Source of the DNA: a virus
Length of the DNA stretch: 20,846 nt
Virus record (IMG/VR): IMGVR_UViG_3300035698_006921
Coordinates: 1 to 20,846 of that record
Reading direction: 5' to 3' (one strand)
The translations under genes were made by a program, and so were the position numbers. This document shows, in pieces, positions 5,049 to 12,552 of this stretch. The notes under the pieces were generated by a model. The model did no database searches. It worked only from the letters and a program-made list of their open reading frames with translations, and was not told where the DNA came from. The first letter of the stretch is position 1; each line of letters begins with the position of its first letter.

Positions 5049-6229
5049 AAAAAACCGTTCTGGTTGTTTCCAAAGGGCAGCTGCTTCTTTACGCCAGTTA
5101 TTTCAATACCAAACTTACTTCTTACCCATTCTGGGTCCACGTCAAAGTACTGAAACGTTTCCTTTGTTTTGTTCCACAGGTCGGTTAAGTCCTCTTCTGG
5201 TTCAAAAAAGTAAGTAAGCCCTTCGGGTAATATGCCAAGTTTTACAAGAGCAGGCATAACGGTTGAAGCCCAAAAGCCCTCAAGTGTTACTTTGTCGCTA
5301 TCTATCAGCTGGTGCAACGATTTTACACTCGTCTCCTCCTTGCTTCGGTTTCCGTTTACGGTGTCCTGGCCAATAATAGCACCTGAGAACAACATGGATA
5401 TTTCATTGTTGCACAACTGAATCAGGTTTTTAAAAACGTCTCCATTGGTGTTAATGCCATCGGCAAAGGTAAGGTCTTCCGTATCGTCGATAATAAACCA
5501 AGCCGCTGCACCCATATCCCGCATCATTTGCTCGGCTCTGCTAAGCATAACCGGGTCCTGGGTATTAGTTTTCAGGCTTCGAGGCGGGATGCCGTAAATT
5601 TCGGCAAGCTCACTCCAGCAGCTTTGGGCAAATCGTTTGAAAAGCACATGAGGCACGGCCTTGTTAATGAGTCCAAGTTCGTCGGGGTTTCCAAATTCGA
5701 GCACCCACCAGCCGTATTCGCGTGCATCCCGGTATTTTATTCCGGCAGTGTCGTTTTCGTCATACAGCAAAATGCCGTCTCGTGGCTCAATATTTCGGCG
5801 GTTGATCACCCTGAGCTTTAGCCCGTCTCCGGGATTGTAAAACTCAACCAGGGTTGGCCCCATAAAAATGCTGTCCCACATTGCGCCAACCAAATAAGGA
5901 TACCATATTGCCGACCGGAGTGCTTCGGTAAGTTCCTCTTCGGTGTCGCCGTTGGCGTTTTTTAGTGTAAAACTAGCACCAACAACCTGGTTTTTGCGGT
6001 TCTCGTACTGCGACGTCAGCAAAGCATCTCGGCGGATCTCAGTAAACAGCTGTTGAAGCCTCGACCTACGTGGATTGTCAACGGCCTGCGCACTTCGCTC
6101 AGCACCTTTCCAGCTTGCAATATCTTGCCTTGCCTGGCTTACTGCCTTCAGTACAATTTTATCGTTCCAGGTGTCCTTTCTTTTTGGAGCATCGGGCAGC
6201 TTATCAGTTGTTTCAAGTTCTTTTTTCAT
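5045..6229 (-). CDS. Portal protein, DUF935 family (Mu gp29-like)
   Basis: The 394-residue product fits Mu-type portals. Supporting stretches are RRDALLTSQYENRKNQVVGA near residue 68, the GAMWDSIFMGPTLVEFYNPGDG region near residue 136, NRRNIEPRDGILLYDENDTA, and the central LAEIYGIPPRSLKTNTQDP block near residue 213, equivalent to the EVFGmPxRxGKYD region of DUF935 proteins. The protein forms the ring at the head vertex through which DNA is packaged. It is followed immediately by MuF, its usual partner. The ATG at 6229 follows an AT-rich spacer carrying one copy of a 17-base repeat. The gene ends in a run of eight T residues on the coding strand. Confidence 0.85.
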   Translation of the reverse strand: MKKELETTDKLPDAPKRKDTWNDKIVLKAVSQARQDIASWKGAERSAQAVDNPRRSRLQQLFTEIRRDALLTSQYENRKNQVVGASFTLKNANGDTEEELTEALRSAIWYPYLVGAMWDSIFMGPTLVEFYNPGDGLKLRVINRRNIEPRDGILLYDENDTAGIKYRDAREYGWWVLEFGNPDELGLINKAVPHVLFKRFAQSCWSELAEIYGIPPRSLKTNTQDPVMLSRAEQMMRDMGAAAWFIIDDTEDLTFADGINTNGDVFKNLIQLCNNEISMLFSGAIIGQDTVNGNRSKEETSVKSLHQLIDSDKVTLEGFWASTVMPALVKLGILPEGLTYFFEPEEDLTDLWNKTKETFQYFDVDPEWVRSKFGIEITGVKKQLPFGNNQNGFF

Positions 6230-6232
6230 TGT

Positions 6233-6249
6233 TTTAAACAGTTTTTAAA
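6233..6249. repeat. 17-base intergenic repeat, copy 1
   Basis: TTTAAACAGTTTTTAAA, read on the + strand, lies between the DUF1320 gene and the portal start. An identical copy occurs at 14535-14551 before the tail chaperone gene. The core TTTAAACAG, or its complement CTGTTTAAA, also occurs at gene junctions at 4204-4212 and 19166-19174. Confidence 0.6.
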
Positions 6250-6252
6250 CGG

Positions 6253-6729
6253 TTATTCATGCGAGAATTTTGGGCGGCTGCCAAACCTAAATGGGAGAGA
6301 TGCGTCGTCCTCCGGGCTCAGTGGTGCTAACACCGGAAGGCTGGCATTGAGTGGCGGGCTGTCTTTATGCTTGCCGGTTGCGCTTACTTTCTCAAGCCAT
6401 TCAATAGCGCGGTCGTAGCGTTCTTTTACTTGCTCTTGAATAATATCAACATTCGCCAGGCGGCAGACGTAGTAAACCGCCATGCTTTTGCAAAGCTCCA
6501 GGATCAAGGCGTTTCGATTTATTCCGGTTGCCGAAAAAATAGCCAACACATCATAGCGTTTTCGTCCATCGCGAAACTGCGACTGATCACCGGGTGCCAG
6601 GTAGCTCTTCATCTCTTCAATAGCTGCGGCAATAGCCATTACAGGAATGTCGGCATCAGACTCGGTAATTTCAGCAAGTTGATAGCTGTAAAGCACACTC
6701 TTAAGCTCTTCTGTTGTTATAAATGACAT
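6253..6729 (-). CDS. DUF1320 protein (Mu gp36-like)
   Basis: The 158-residue product begins MSFITTEELKSVLYSYQLAE, has an acidic helix (AIAAAIEEMKSYLAPG) near residue 34, and continues with ALILELCKSMAVYYVCRLAN and QVKERYDRAIEWLEKV. This sequence of elements is typical of DUF1320 (gp36) proteins of Mu-like phages, thought to act at the head-tail connector. The C-terminal 40 residues are polar and proline-rich (PPLNASLPVLAPLSPEDD), as in the Bacteroidota versions. It lies between the small conserved gene and the portal in the leftward operon. In Mu itself gp36 lies further downstream, after the capsid gene. Confidence 0.8.
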   Translation of the reverse strand: MSFITTEELKSVLYSYQLAEITESDADIPVMAIAAAIEEMKSYLAPGDQSQFRDGRKRYDVLAIFSATGINRNALILELCKSMAVYYVCRLANVDIIQEQVKERYDRAIEWLEKVSATGKHKDSPPLNASLPVLAPLSPEDDASLPFRFGSRPKFSHE

Positions 6730-6739
6730 GGCTATTTGA

Positions 6740-7024
6740 TTAAGTGGTTATGTATAAGGCCTTGGATAAAACTTCATCCAGCGACATGCCTTTTTTAAAA
6801 GTGCCGCGCTGGTATAAATATTTGATTTCGGCACGGCGATAAATGCGAGGCCAGCCGCCTACTTTCATTACAACTTGCTTGTAGCCGGTGAGCTTTCGGC
6901 GGTTGTTGGCCTGCCTGATAGCCATATAAGTAGCCTCTTTAAAAACATAGTGATAGATTTTTTTTGCACCAGTTTCTAATAAAATAAACGGCGTAAAAAT
7001 GACGATTAAAAGGATTTTTTTCAT
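6740..7024 (-). CDS. Small conserved phage protein with a hydrophobic N-terminus, 94 aa
   Basis: The N-terminus (MKKILLIVIFTPFILLETGA) is a basic-then-hydrophobic stretch resembling an uncleaved signal or membrane anchor. The rest is basic and includes KVGGWPRIYRRAEIK near residue 54 and a C-terminal RGTFKKGMSLDEVLSKALY segment. I recall a small protein with an RGxFKxGxxxxDxxxxALYxT ending between the terminase and gp36 genes of other Bacteroidota Mu-like phages, so the gene is probably conserved, but no role is known. It starts two bases after the end of the terminase gene. An alternative start at the internal ATG near residue 34 would remove the hydrophobic part. Confidence 0.6.
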   Translation of the reverse strand: MKKILLIVIFTPFILLETGAKKIYHYVFKEATYMAIRQANNRRKLTGYKQVVMKVGGWPRIYRRAEIKYLYQRGTFKKGMSLDEVLSKALYITT

Positions 7025-7026
7025 TG

Positions 7027-8583
7027 TTAGTATTTGCGTGATTCAGGTTGTGCATATTTATAAGTCCCCTTTGTTTTTCGTGTTGCGAAGTTTAGCCTTC
7101 CGAGTGCTCCTTCAAAAGCATCGGGACCATCTACTGCAACTCCACTTCCTTTTTCAAAGGCAAGAAATTGATCAACGAGCTCAATTTGATCAGCATTGTT
7201 TTTTTCGTCCTCATTAAAGAAGACGTTTCTCCTTTCAAAATATGGCTGACAAGCCTCTATTCGTTCATGCTTGTCGCCTTTTGGTCTTTTGTCGGCAACC
7301 ACCGGAATATAATAGCCGCGGTCGTCTCCTTCATTATCAAAGTCATTCACAAATTCGTCCATAGAAAAGAGGCCTTCGATAAAGTACCGAATTCTTTTTT
7401 GGGCGTCAAGTCTTTTGTCCTCATAAAGGTCATAAAGCCACTTAGCTAGTTTAGACCTACTTGTCTGACGTACGAATGTGAAAATAACATGTACTTCTCT
7501 GCCTATTTTACCGAGTAATATCATTCCCTTAAAACAGGCATTGTCTTTAAACGAAAGGTCTCCATAAAAAACAAGTGCATCGTATTCCTTCAGTGGCAAT
7601 GCTTTTTTCCACTGCATATCCTCAAGCCTAAAAACATTACCATCTTCAATATGCAGGTGCATATATTCGCGCATGAAAGAGCGATAACTGCTATTTGAGA
7701 ATTTTCTTCTCCAGTAATCCGCGCTTGTTTTTGCCGGCCATGTTGGTTCAAAGGTGTTTAAATCTTTTACGGCCTTAACCTTAATTATTCTATGAGCAGG
7801 CTTGCGGCCTTCGTCCCTTGCTTTTTGAATAAGTCCTTTAAAAAGTATCTCCATTCTGTTTGTGATACTCTTTTTATGGAAGTTATTGTTTGAGTAAACA
7901 AACCTTTTCGTAGCTCCATTCATTTCATCAAAGGTGCCGATAATCTCCTCTAAAATGTAATCGACACCTTCACGCATCATTGTTTCATTTTTAACGTGCT
8001 TTTTGTTGTCGATGTCATCTACCGAAATATAATCAGGTCGCTGATCTTCTTCTCTAATTCCTCTGGGGTTTTGGCCAAAACCCATGGACATAAAACGAAC
8101 ACCTTTTTTTGTGATAAAGTCACCACCAGACCAATCGCCCATTTTGAATTGATACCCGTAATCACTTATAAATCGTTGGTTAAATTGTAGCTGTAATTGT
8201 ATGCCGCTAAGTAGTTTTTTTGCTTTTGGCTCGGTTTCTCCGACAAGGAGCATGAAATGAAGCTCATTTTTAACCGTTAAAAACAAAGGCACGCCAAGAT
8301 TAGCGTGTACAGACTTAGCTCCAGATCTGTAAACCTCAAATAGCATATAAATCTCCTTGTCGTTCTCCATCTGATTTGCGAAATCAAGATGAAAGTCTGC
8401 GCACTCAACTTTAGCGTATGTAGGAAAATAGTATTCAAACCATTTTCCATAATGGCCTTCGAGATATTTGATCCGCTTTACTTTTTCGGCCAGCGTTTCA
8501 TTAATATTAACGGTGGTGGCCTTAGCAATTCGCCTACAATGCTCATCGTAGTTGGTTAGAAGTTTTTCGTATGACTTAATCAT
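7027..8583 (-). CDS. Terminase large subunit (Mu gp28-like)
   Basis: This is the DNA-packaging motor with ATPase and nuclease domains. The ATPase part shows a divergent Walker A, YRSGAKS at about residues 85-91, as in many phage terminases, and a Walker B, PDYISVDDID at about 183-192, followed by a VYSNNNFHKKS coupling segment near 229. The RNase H-like nuclease domain shows VFYGDLSFKDN near 338-348 (acidic residue D342), FIEGLF near 401-406 and GPDAFEGAL near 486-494. Length, 518 aa, is normal. The ATG at 8583 is preferred to the GTG directly before it at 8586; it overlaps the small-terminase stop by eight bases, so the two are coupled. Confidence 0.92.
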   Translation of the reverse strand: MIKSYEKLLTNYDEHCRRIAKATTVNINETLAEKVKRIKYLEGHYGKWFEYYFPTYAKVECADFHLDFANQMENDKEIYMLFEVYRSGAKSVHANLGVPLFLTVKNELHFMLLVGETEPKAKKLLSGIQLQLQFNQRFISDYGYQFKMGDWSGGDFITKKGVRFMSMGFGQNPRGIREEDQRPDYISVDDIDNKKHVKNETMMREGVDYILEEIIGTFDEMNGATKRFVYSNNNFHKKSITNRMEILFKGLIQKARDEGRKPAHRIIKVKAVKDLNTFEPTWPAKTSADYWRRKFSNSSYRSFMREYMHLHIEDGNVFRLEDMQWKKALPLKEYDALVFYGDLSFKDNACFKGMILLGKIGREVHVIFTFVRQTSRSKLAKWLYDLYEDKRLDAQKRIRYFIEGLFSMDEFVNDFDNEGDDRGYYIPVVADKRPKGDKHERIEACQPYFERRNVFFNEDEKNNADQIELVDQFLAFEKGSGVAVDGPDAFEGALGRLNFATRKTKGTYKYAQPESRKY

Positions 8584-9019
8584 CACTTTGAGATTGAGCT
8601 AAATAATGAAGGTATTTTTTATGCCATTCGGTAAATGTAACAGCCAGTGGGGGATCATTGTCGGCCATCCAGTTGTCAAAAGATTTAAACACTGAAATAC
8701 TTACAGGAATAGAGGTGGCCTGTTTTTCAAAGCTTAAAAATACCTTTTGAATCTTACTTAATGAATCCGCGTTGATTTTAGGCTTTTCACCGTCAGCAAT
8801 ACTTCTAAGCTCTGCTAAAAGTAGCTCACGTATTTTTGATGGACTGGCTAAAAGCTCCTCGCGCTTCTTATCCCACGCGTACTTTTTGCGCCAGGTGGAC
8901 AATGTCGTTTCTGAAATTCTTAACGTTTCAGAAATAGCCACGGAGGTAAATCCACCGTCAACAAATAGTGACTCGGCATCATTATATAGACGATGCTTTG
9001 GAAGGCGTTTTATTGGCAT
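8576..9019 (-). CDS. Terminase small subunit-like HTH protein
   Basis: The product is 147 residues if it starts at the ATG at 9019 (MPIKRLPKHRLYNDAESLFV). Residues about 10-45 form a helix-turn-helix (LFVDGGFTSVAISETLRISE, then TTLSTWRKKYAWDKKREELL), the usual N-terminus of small terminases, which recognise phage DNA for packaging. A helical region follows (SKIRELLLAELRSIADGEKP). A 30-residue upstream extension is open in frame but runs back through the promoter and operator-like region and looks non-coding, so it is rejected. It is the first gene of the leftward operon and overlaps the large subunit by eight bases. Confidence 0.75.
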   Translation of the reverse strand: MPIKRLPKHRLYNDAESLFVDGGFTSVAISETLRISETTLSTWRKKYAWDKKREELLASPSKIRELLLAELRSIADGEKPKINADSLSKIQKVFLSFEKQATSIPVSISVFKSFDNWMADNDPPLAVTFTEWHKKYLHYLAQSQSDD

Positions 9020-9035
9020 GTAAGTTAACTTTGTG

Positions 9036-9066
9036 CAAATATGATGCATAGGTTTAGGTAAAGCAA
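9036..9066 (-). promoter_or_regulatory. Candidate promoter of the leftward head/packaging operon
   Basis: Read on the minus strand, TTG (9066-9064) and CATATTTG (9043-9036) are 20 bases apart. The second element matches TAnnTTTG at all but the first base. Transcription would start near 9030, giving a leader of about 11 bases before the ATG at 9019. Confidence 0.5.
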
Positions 9067-9089
9067 CACAATGTCCTATATGTGTGCAG

Positions 9090-9110
9090 TTTGTCCGCAT
9101 TCGGGACAAA
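9090..9110. promoter_or_regulatory. Inverted repeat between divergent promoters, candidate operator
   Basis: TTTGTCC (9090-9096) and GGACAAA (9104-9110) form a perfect seven-base inverted repeat with a seven-base spacer. A further TGTCC lies at 9072-9076, exactly 20 bases before the TGTCC at 9092. The site lies between the two divergent promoters and ends four bases before the rightward -33 element, where a regulator could act on both operons. Confidence 0.5.
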
Positions 9111-9113
9111 ATC

Positions 9114-9144
9114 TTGACATCGGCTAAAATACCTTTTATGTTTG
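9114..9144 (+). promoter_or_regulatory. Promoter of the rightward capsid/tail operon
   Basis: TTGAC at 9114-9118 and a perfect TAnnTTTG element, TATGTTTG at 9137-9144, are separated by 20 bases counted from the TTG. Transcription would start near 9150. A TTG at 9142 that opens a longer reading frame lies inside this element and so cannot be the true start. Confidence 0.7.
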
Positions 9145-9192
9145 CCGTTCAAATGGTGCGGAACTCCCGTAAAAACAGTTAAAACTTTGCTT

Positions 9193-10152
9193 ATGCCAAT
9201 GCCTGAATATTTTGTATTGAATGACGAAACCAAAAAGAACTCACATGGGTTTCGGCTGTTAAATGCAGGTGCTGTTCTCGACAGGTTTAATGATAACCCT
9301 GTTATGCTCGACTCGCACGATATGAAGTCGGTAATAGGCAGATGGGACAACCTCCGATTTGACGGTACTAAGATGCTGGCGTCTCCAGTTTTTGATGTGG
9401 ATGACGAAATAGGCAAAAAGATTGCCGGTAAAGTTGACCGGGGATTTTTAAAAGCTGCCAGCCTTGGCATTTATATCCTCGATGCAAAATATATAGAAAC
9501 CCTTGAAGGCGAAGCCGAGCTTGTTGTTACCAAATACGAAATACTCGAAGCCTCGGTTTTAGGCGTTCCATCAAATAGTGGAGCAATCGCTTTTTATGCA
9601 GAAAACGGCGTACAACTTAGTGCCGAAACAGTGCTTTCGACCGTTCAAAATCTTGCCGCACCTACAAAACCACAGACTATTAACCCAACACAAATCATGG
9701 AAAAAATCATCCTATCTGCCGAGGCTGCTACAGCTCTTGGCGTTGCCGTTGAACATGCTGAAATGACAGCTATCAACGCCGCAGTAACCACTTTGGCAGC
9801 ACGTGCTACCGAAGCCGAGAACAAACTTACCAACTTCAATAAAGAGCGTGCCACCACAATGGTTGAGCTTGCAATTGCTGAAGGTCTCCTGGAAGCCACC
9901 CGCCGCGAAAGCTTTACCAACCTGGCTATTGCCGATTTCAAACAAGCCACTGAGATTATTGGTGCTTTGCCAGCCAAAAAAGAAATGGGCGCCAATTTGA
10001 GAACTGGCGAAACGGGTGTTCACACCGAACGCGCCAACTGGGACTATATGAAATGGGCAAAAGAAGATCCTAACGGACTTGCTGAGCTCCAGGCCAAACA
10101 ACCCCAAGAGTTTAATAAACTCCGCGAATCTTACCAACCGAAATTTTCTTAA
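9193..10152 (+). CDS. Prohead protease fused to scaffold (Mu I/Z-like)
   Basis: The N-terminal 140 residues fit the HK97-type prohead serine protease: NPVMLDSHDMKSVIGRW with His42, VDRGFLKAASLGIYI with Ser90, and KYEILEASVLGVPSN with an acidic residue near 116-119. The C-terminal half (from about residue 170) is alanine- and glutamate-rich and helical (ATEAENKLTNFNKERATTMV), as expected for an internal scaffold. An in-frame ATG at 9697 (MEKIILSAEAATALG) could start a separate scaffold product, as with Mu gene Z inside gene I. The start at 9193 (MPMPEYFVLN) is chosen because the longer frame begins within the promoter. It is the first gene of the rightward operon, followed by the capsid gene. 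Confidence 0.85.
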   Translation: MPMPEYFVLNDETKKNSHGFRLLNAGAVLDRFNDNPVMLDSHDMKSVIGRWDNLRFDGTKMLASPVFDVDDEIGKKIAGKVDRGFLKAASLGIYILDAKYIETLEGEAELVVTKYEILEASVLGVPSNSGAIAFYAENGVQLSAETVLSTVQNLAAPTKPQTINPTQIMEKIILSAEAATALGVAVEHAEMTAINAAVTTLAARATEAENKLTNFNKERATTMVELAIAEGLLEATRRESFTNLAIADFKQATEIIGALPAKKEMGANLRTGETGVHTERANWDYMKWAKEDPNGLAELQAKQPQEFNKLRESYQPKFS

Positions 10153-10171
10153 CCTAAACACAATAACACCG

Positions 10172-11182
10172 ATGAAACGACTTTCATTTAAAAACCTTGG
10201 CTTTAACCTCATCGTTGCGATGATGGTTAGCTTTTTTCTTTCAGTTGCTCCCGCCGTGGCGATTGGAGCTTCACTTGTGGCCGGAACGCTGATGAGCTTT
10301 GCTCCTTCAGGCGTTGCAATGATGGCTATTCAAAAGCAAATTTGGACAGATAAGATCATGGAGGGCTTCTACCCTAAAGACGACTTCTTAATGGCGTCTG
10401 TTGACATGACCGAGCTGGTTGATTACAACACCATCAACATGGCAGAGGCCGGAGCTGATCCAACCTTGTTAATTGACAATACAACTTACCCTATTGCATC
10501 AAGCACGAGAACTGATTCGCCCTTAACCGTTACCTTGAAAACCCTTGACACTACTTCGACAATCGTCCGAAACCTTGAGAAAAAGGAACTTTCGTACAAT
10601 AAAATGGAGTCAGTTGTGCGTGGCCACCGTAATACTTTACGAAAAGGAGCTATAAGATTAGCCGCTTACTATTGGTCTGCCGCAAGCAATGGAACCTATA
10701 CGCCTGTTTTGGCTGCAAGTGGTGCTGTGAATAATGGCTTTAAGCGCTTACAATTTGAAGACATCTTATTGTTGCGTGCTAAGTTTAGAGCACTGGATAT
10801 TGATATTTCACGTGTCAATCTTATGCTTAACCCCACCCACGAAGCCGACTTGATGTATCAGGATATGAAGCTGTATAAACAGATGCTTACTGATAATAAG
10901 CTGTTTGGTATGACGATATTTGTCAACTCACAAACACCAATATTCAACGCATCTACCGGAGTAAAAGTAGCTTATGGAGCTGTCGCCGTGCCAGCAACCG
11001 ACACTATATCTACAACCGCATGGGTAACAGACGAAGTAATGAAAGCCGATGGATCGGTTGACGTATTTGCTAAATATATGGACCCAGACCAAAAAGGTGA
11101 TGTGATCAACTTCCAGAAACGCTTTATTGCGCTTCCATTGCGCTCAAAAGGCTTAGGAGCTATCTACTCACCATTGTCCTAG
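10172..11182 (+). CDS. Major capsid protein with an unusual hydrophobic N-terminus
   Basis: The 336-residue product lies directly after the protease/scaffold gene, and its body fits an HK97-fold capsid protein: QIWTDKIMEGFYPKDDFLMA near residue 55, YPIASSTRTDSPLTVTLKTL near 107, a LEKKELSYNKMESVVRGHRN helix near 135, the NLMLNPTHEADLMYQD block near 220 and a C-terminal IALPLRSKGLGAIYSP. The first 50 residues are unexpected: a basic start (MKRLSFKNLGFNLI) followed by two hydrophobic stretches (VAMMVSFFLSVAPAVAIGAS and LVAGTLMSFAPSGVAMM). The ATG at 10172 is chosen over a frame that begins inside the protease gene. An internal Met before IQKQIWTD, near residue 50, is an alternative start. Confidence 0.8.
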   Translation: MKRLSFKNLGFNLIVAMMVSFFLSVAPAVAIGASLVAGTLMSFAPSGVAMMAIQKQIWTDKIMEGFYPKDDFLMASVDMTELVDYNTINMAEAGADPTLLIDNTTYPIASSTRTDSPLTVTLKTLDTTSTIVRNLEKKELSYNKMESVVRGHRNTLRKGAIRLAAYYWSAASNGTYTPVLAASGAVNNGFKRLQFEDILLLRAKFRALDIDISRVNLMLNPTHEADLMYQDMKLYKQMLTDNKLFGMTIFVNSQTPIFNASTGVKVAYGAVAVPATDTISTTAWVTDEVMKADGSVDVFAKYMDPDQKGDVINFQKRFIALPLRSKGLGAIYSPLS

Positions 11183-11211
11183 TCCTATCTAAAGACTAAC
11201 CCCCAACTACC

Positions 11212-11679
11212 ATGAGAACCGTTGAGCTACTCATAATACACTGCACCGCTACGCCCCGAGGACGTGAGGTAACATCTGACCTAATACGCAGGTGGCATAC
11301 CTCACCTCCTCCGGCTGGCAGGGGGTGGAAACAAGTCGGATACACCGACATGATTCACCTGAACGGGCATGTAGAGCGGCTGGCTAATAACAATGACGAC
11401 GGCAAGGTAGATTCCTGGGAAATAACCAACGGCGCTGCCGGGTTCAACTCAAAAAGCCGACACATTGTTTATGTTGGTGGTGGCTTTAAAAAAGCCGAAG
11501 ACACCCGCACTTTTGCTCAAAAGGAAGCTTTAAAAAAGTACGTTCTTGAGTTTATTAAGCGTGTGCCAGGAGTAAAAGTAGCCGGACATTCACAATTGAA
11601 TTCTAGTAAAGATTGCCCTTCTTTTAGTGTGCCAACGTGGCTTAGGCTTATTGGCGTTCACCAAAAAAACATCTATTAA
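11212..11679 (+). CDS. Endolysin: N-acetylmuramoyl-L-alanine amidase (T7 lysozyme type)
   Basis: The 155-residue product is an Amidase_2 zinc amidase that cuts the bond between muramic acid and the stem peptide of peptidoglycan. The zinc ligands are visible as His10 (LIIHCTATP), His126 (VAGHSQL) and Cys135 (SKDCPSF). Tyr44 (VGYTDMIH) and Lys133 match the catalytic Tyr and Lys of T7 lysozyme. There is no signal peptide, so export to the periplasm would need a holin; the next gene, which overlaps the stop (TAATG), is a plausible holin. Length is typical of a single-domain phage amidase. Confidence 0.92.
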   Translation: MRTVELLIIHCTATPRGREVTSDLIRRWHTSPPPAGRGWKQVGYTDMIHLNGHVERLANNNDDGKVDSWEITNGAAGFNSKSRHIVYVGGGFKKAEDTRTFAQKEALKKYVLEFIKRVPGVKVAGHSQLNSSKDCPSFSVPTWLRLIGVHQKNIY

Positions 11680-12044
11680 TGAGCCTGGAAATCATTAGTA
11701 TCATTTTAAACGCTTTGCTTGGTTCTGGGCTGGTTGTTTCTATATTCACTATAAAAACAGACCGTCAGAAAGCGAAAAATGAGGTTGGTACGAGTAATGT
11801 TGACCTGGTGACTAAGTCAGTTACTTCAATGATAGAATCGCAGCAAAGGTTGATGAAACACAACGACGACCTTATCACAGCACTTACCAATTCGCGTCGC
11901 GAAAACAATGAGTTGAGTGAGAAGCTCGACGAGCTCGAGAAAAAAATCAACACCATGCTAAAAGCAAATAGGCAGATAGTGGGTTTGTTGAAAAAGTTAA
12001 AAGTTGATGACGACTACATTAAGATGCTCGAAAACAATGTATAA
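11679..12044 (+). CDS. Probable holin-like membrane protein with a coiled coil
   Basis: The 121-residue product has one transmembrane segment at about residues 4-24 (IISIILNALLGSGLVVSIFT), a basic stop-transfer stretch (KTDRQKAKNE), and then a long heptad-like helix (SQQRLMKHNDDLITAL, RRENNELSEKLDELEKKINT) to near the end. It overlaps the amidase stop and is followed by a spanin-like gene, so it belongs to the lysis cassette. It could be a one-segment holin or an inner-membrane spanin (Rz-like). Topology alone does not separate these, but the next gene seems to supply a complete spanin by itself, which favours holin. Confidence 0.6.
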   Translation: MSLEIISIILNALLGSGLVVSIFTIKTDRQKAKNEVGTSNVDLVTKSVTSMIESQQRLMKHNDDLITALTNSRRENNELSEKLDELEKKINTMLKANRQIVGLLKKLKVDDDYIKMLENNV

Positions 12045-12552
12045 GCTGATAGTTATATTGATCGCCCTGGTGATGTTCACCTCTTGCCGCACAACCCGCA
12101 CGGGATCGCAGGTGGTTGATACTGTTTATACAGAGCGAACAGTAACCATACAGGACACTATTATTGAAATACAGGCAGACTCAAGCACATACAACGCGCT
12201 GATTATTTGCGACTCGCTCGGTCAAGCTCATTTGAGCGAATTAAACGAGCTAAAGAAGGGCTTACGTTCGCAGCTAATCAATGTAACACTTACGCCACTC
12301 AATGCAGGCAACCTTTTGCAATTTGGCTGTAGATGCGATTCACTCGCTATTGGTTTAGCGATGTACAAGATTATCGAGAGTACCAAAGAAACTAAATCTA
12401 AGGTTGAAACCATCACCGTTGAAGTAAACAAACTCAACTGGTGGCAACAAACGCAGATATATGGCTTTCGAGGCATCTCGGCTATTATAGCAGTAATTCT
12501 CATTTTAAATCTAATAAAGACATGGCTAAATCCAAAAAGACTAATAAAGTAG
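12037..12552 (+). CDS. Lipoprotein with a C-terminal membrane segment, candidate unimolecular spanin
   Basis: The 171-residue product starts MYKLIVILIALVMFTSC, a lipoprotein signal whose lipobox ends at Cys17. The middle is a strand- and helix-rich periplasmic stretch with three more cysteines (IICDSLG, FGCRCDS). A second hydrophobic segment (ISAIIAVILILNLIKTWL) lies near residues 147-164, followed by a basic tail. A lipid anchor at one end and a membrane span at the other is the layout of u-spanins such as T1 gp11, which join the outer and inner membranes to finish lysis. The ATG at 12037 overlaps the upstream stop by eight bases. The longer frame starting at 12004 would bury the signal sequence and is rejected. 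Confidence 0.6.
   Translation: MYKLIVILIALVMFTSCRTTRTGSQVVDTVYTERTVTIQDTIIEIQADSSTYNALIICDSLGQAHLSELNELKKGLRSQLINVTLTPLNAGNLLQFGCRCDSLAIGLAMYKIIESTKETKSKVETITVEVNKLNWWQQTQIYGFRGISAIIAVILILNLIKTWLNPKRLIK

Noticed and set aside
9020-9109. N-terminal extension of the small terminase
   Set aside because: The extra 30 residues overlap the divergent promoters and inverted repeat and do not look protein-like, whereas the ATG at 9019 gives a normal start for the family.
9142-9192. Protease start at the TTG at 9142
   Set aside because: This TTG lies inside the TATGTTTG promoter element, upstream of the expected transcript start. The ATG at 9193 is consistent with the family.
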